From Pigmentiphaga sp. H8 (GTDB lineage Bacteria > Pseudomonadota > Gammaproteobacteria > Burkholderiales > Burkholderiaceae_B): a stretch of 64,000 bases of DNA. The notes under the pieces were generated by a model. It was not told the DNA's origin and made no database searches. It saw only the letters and a program-made list of their open reading frames with translations. Where the stretch lies: the NCBI RefSeq assembly GCF_003854895.1, contig NZ_CP033966.1, positions 806,001 through 870,000 of the forward strand, written 5' to 3'. Of the stretch, positions 63,572-64,000 are shown one piece after another. The first letter of the stretch is position 1; each line of letters starts with the position of its first letter. Made by a program: the position numbers and the translations under genes.

Positions 63572-64000
63572 GGGAAACTTCTCCACCCAGGCCACGTAGC
63601 GATCCACGAAGCCCTGGATGAACTTGGCGCTGGCTTCGTTGGTGATCTTGCCCTCGGCGTCCACCAGCCCACCCGTGTACTGCACGAAGATGCTGGGCTG
63701 AGGCAGCACGGGCACATCCAGCGCCGACAGCACCATGCGCAGGTGTTCCTGAGCCAGCGCGGTGCCGACCTGGCCGGGCGAGGCGCCCATGATGCCGGCG
63801 GGCGTGCCCGGCCACGAACTCTTGCCCCAGGGGCGCGAGCCCCAGTCCAGCGCGTTCTTGAGCACGCCGGAGTACGACCGGTTGTATTCCGGCGTGAAGA
63901 ACAGCAGGCCGTCCGCGGATTCCACCTGCTGCTTGAACGTGACGACGGACGCCGGCAGGGCGGTATCGAGATCCTGGTTGTACAGGGGCAGATCGCCGAT
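63557..64000 (-). CDS. NADPH-dependent FMN reductase (ChrR/SsuE-like), N-terminus outside the window
   Basis: The visible 147 residues include IGDLPLYNQDLDTALPASV, the flavin-binding PEYNRSYSGVLKNALDW and a later AGIMGASPGQVGTALAQEHL. This is the flavodoxin-like quinone/chromate reductase family, which reduces FMN and quinones with NADPH in the cytoplasm. The first 35-40 residues are beyond the window. The last residues PAPTR and the stop are written by a dispersed repeat copy. Confidence 0.9.
   Translation of the reverse strand: MGDLPLYNQDLDTALPASVVTFKQQVESADGLLFFTPEYNRSYSGVLKNALDWGSRPWGKSSWPGTPAGIMGASPGQVGTALAQEHLRMVLSALDVPVLPQPSIFVQYTGGLVDAEGKITNEASAKFIQGFVDRYVAWVEKFPAPTR

Overview
The window is high-GC chromosomal DNA of a betaproteobacterium, most likely Alcaligenaceae (Bordetella/Achromobacter type). 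The order kdsD-kdsC-lptC-lptA-lptB-rpoN-hpf-ptsN-hprK-rapZ, the block uvrA-MFS-ssb, and a recurring GC-rich intergenic repeat all fit that family. This assignment rests on gene order and protein resemblance read by eye; no database search was run. No rRNA, tRNA, insertion sequence, prophage or complete CRISPR array was seen.

Layout. 1-3 kb: an IclR regulator, a cupin protein and a divergent aromatic-acid-type MFS transporter gene broken by an 82-bp tandem duplication. 3-13 kb: a core block read on the minus strand for Kdo synthesis, LPS transport, sigma-54, ribosome hibernation, nitrogen-PTS, HPr kinase, RapZ and RlpA. 13-21 kb: housekeeping genes (apt, uvrA, an MFS exporter, ssb, the fluoride channel crcB with a DUF190 partner, AMP nucleosidase). 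21-26.6 kb: a CSS-motif EAL phosphodiesterase, an MFS exporter and two glycosyltransferases of lower GC. 26.7-45 kb: an accessory cell-envelope/stress block. 45-52 kb: a chemoreceptor, a putative Na+/H+ antiporter and the fmdB-DUF502-aspS run. 52-64 kb: a probably acquired DUF1016 nuclease-like gene, an RND tripartite pump with its own regulator, a second MFS exporter, VOC proteins, a LysR regulator, a DUF423 membrane protein and an FMN reductase cut by the window edge.

The most interesting region is about 27.0-45.0 kb. Nine tightly coupled minus-strand genes (37840 down to 28267) encode two GT4-like, two GT9 (heptosyltransferase-like) and one GT2 glycosyltransferase, an O-carbamoyltransferase, a GmhB-like HAD phosphatase, an SDR and a UDP-xylose synthase. 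A divergent UDP-glucose dehydrogenase supplies the UDP-glucuronate that the xylose synthase needs. Around them lie an Atm1-type ABC exporter fused to a histidine-kinase-like ATPase and a receiver domain, a PIG-L deacetylase/GT2 hybrid, a histidine kinase with an RsbRD-like input domain, and a manganese catalase. I read this as a stress-linked pathway for a carbamoylated glycan or glycoside, possibly containing xylose and heptose. It has no recognisable Wzx, Wzy, Wza or ABC-2 exporter inside it.

Other unusual items are a single 29-nt type I-E-like CRISPR repeat in the leader of fmdB with no array or cas genes in the window, repeat copies that supply the stop codons of hpf and the FMN reductase, and a perfect 23-bp hairpin after the chemoreceptor gene.
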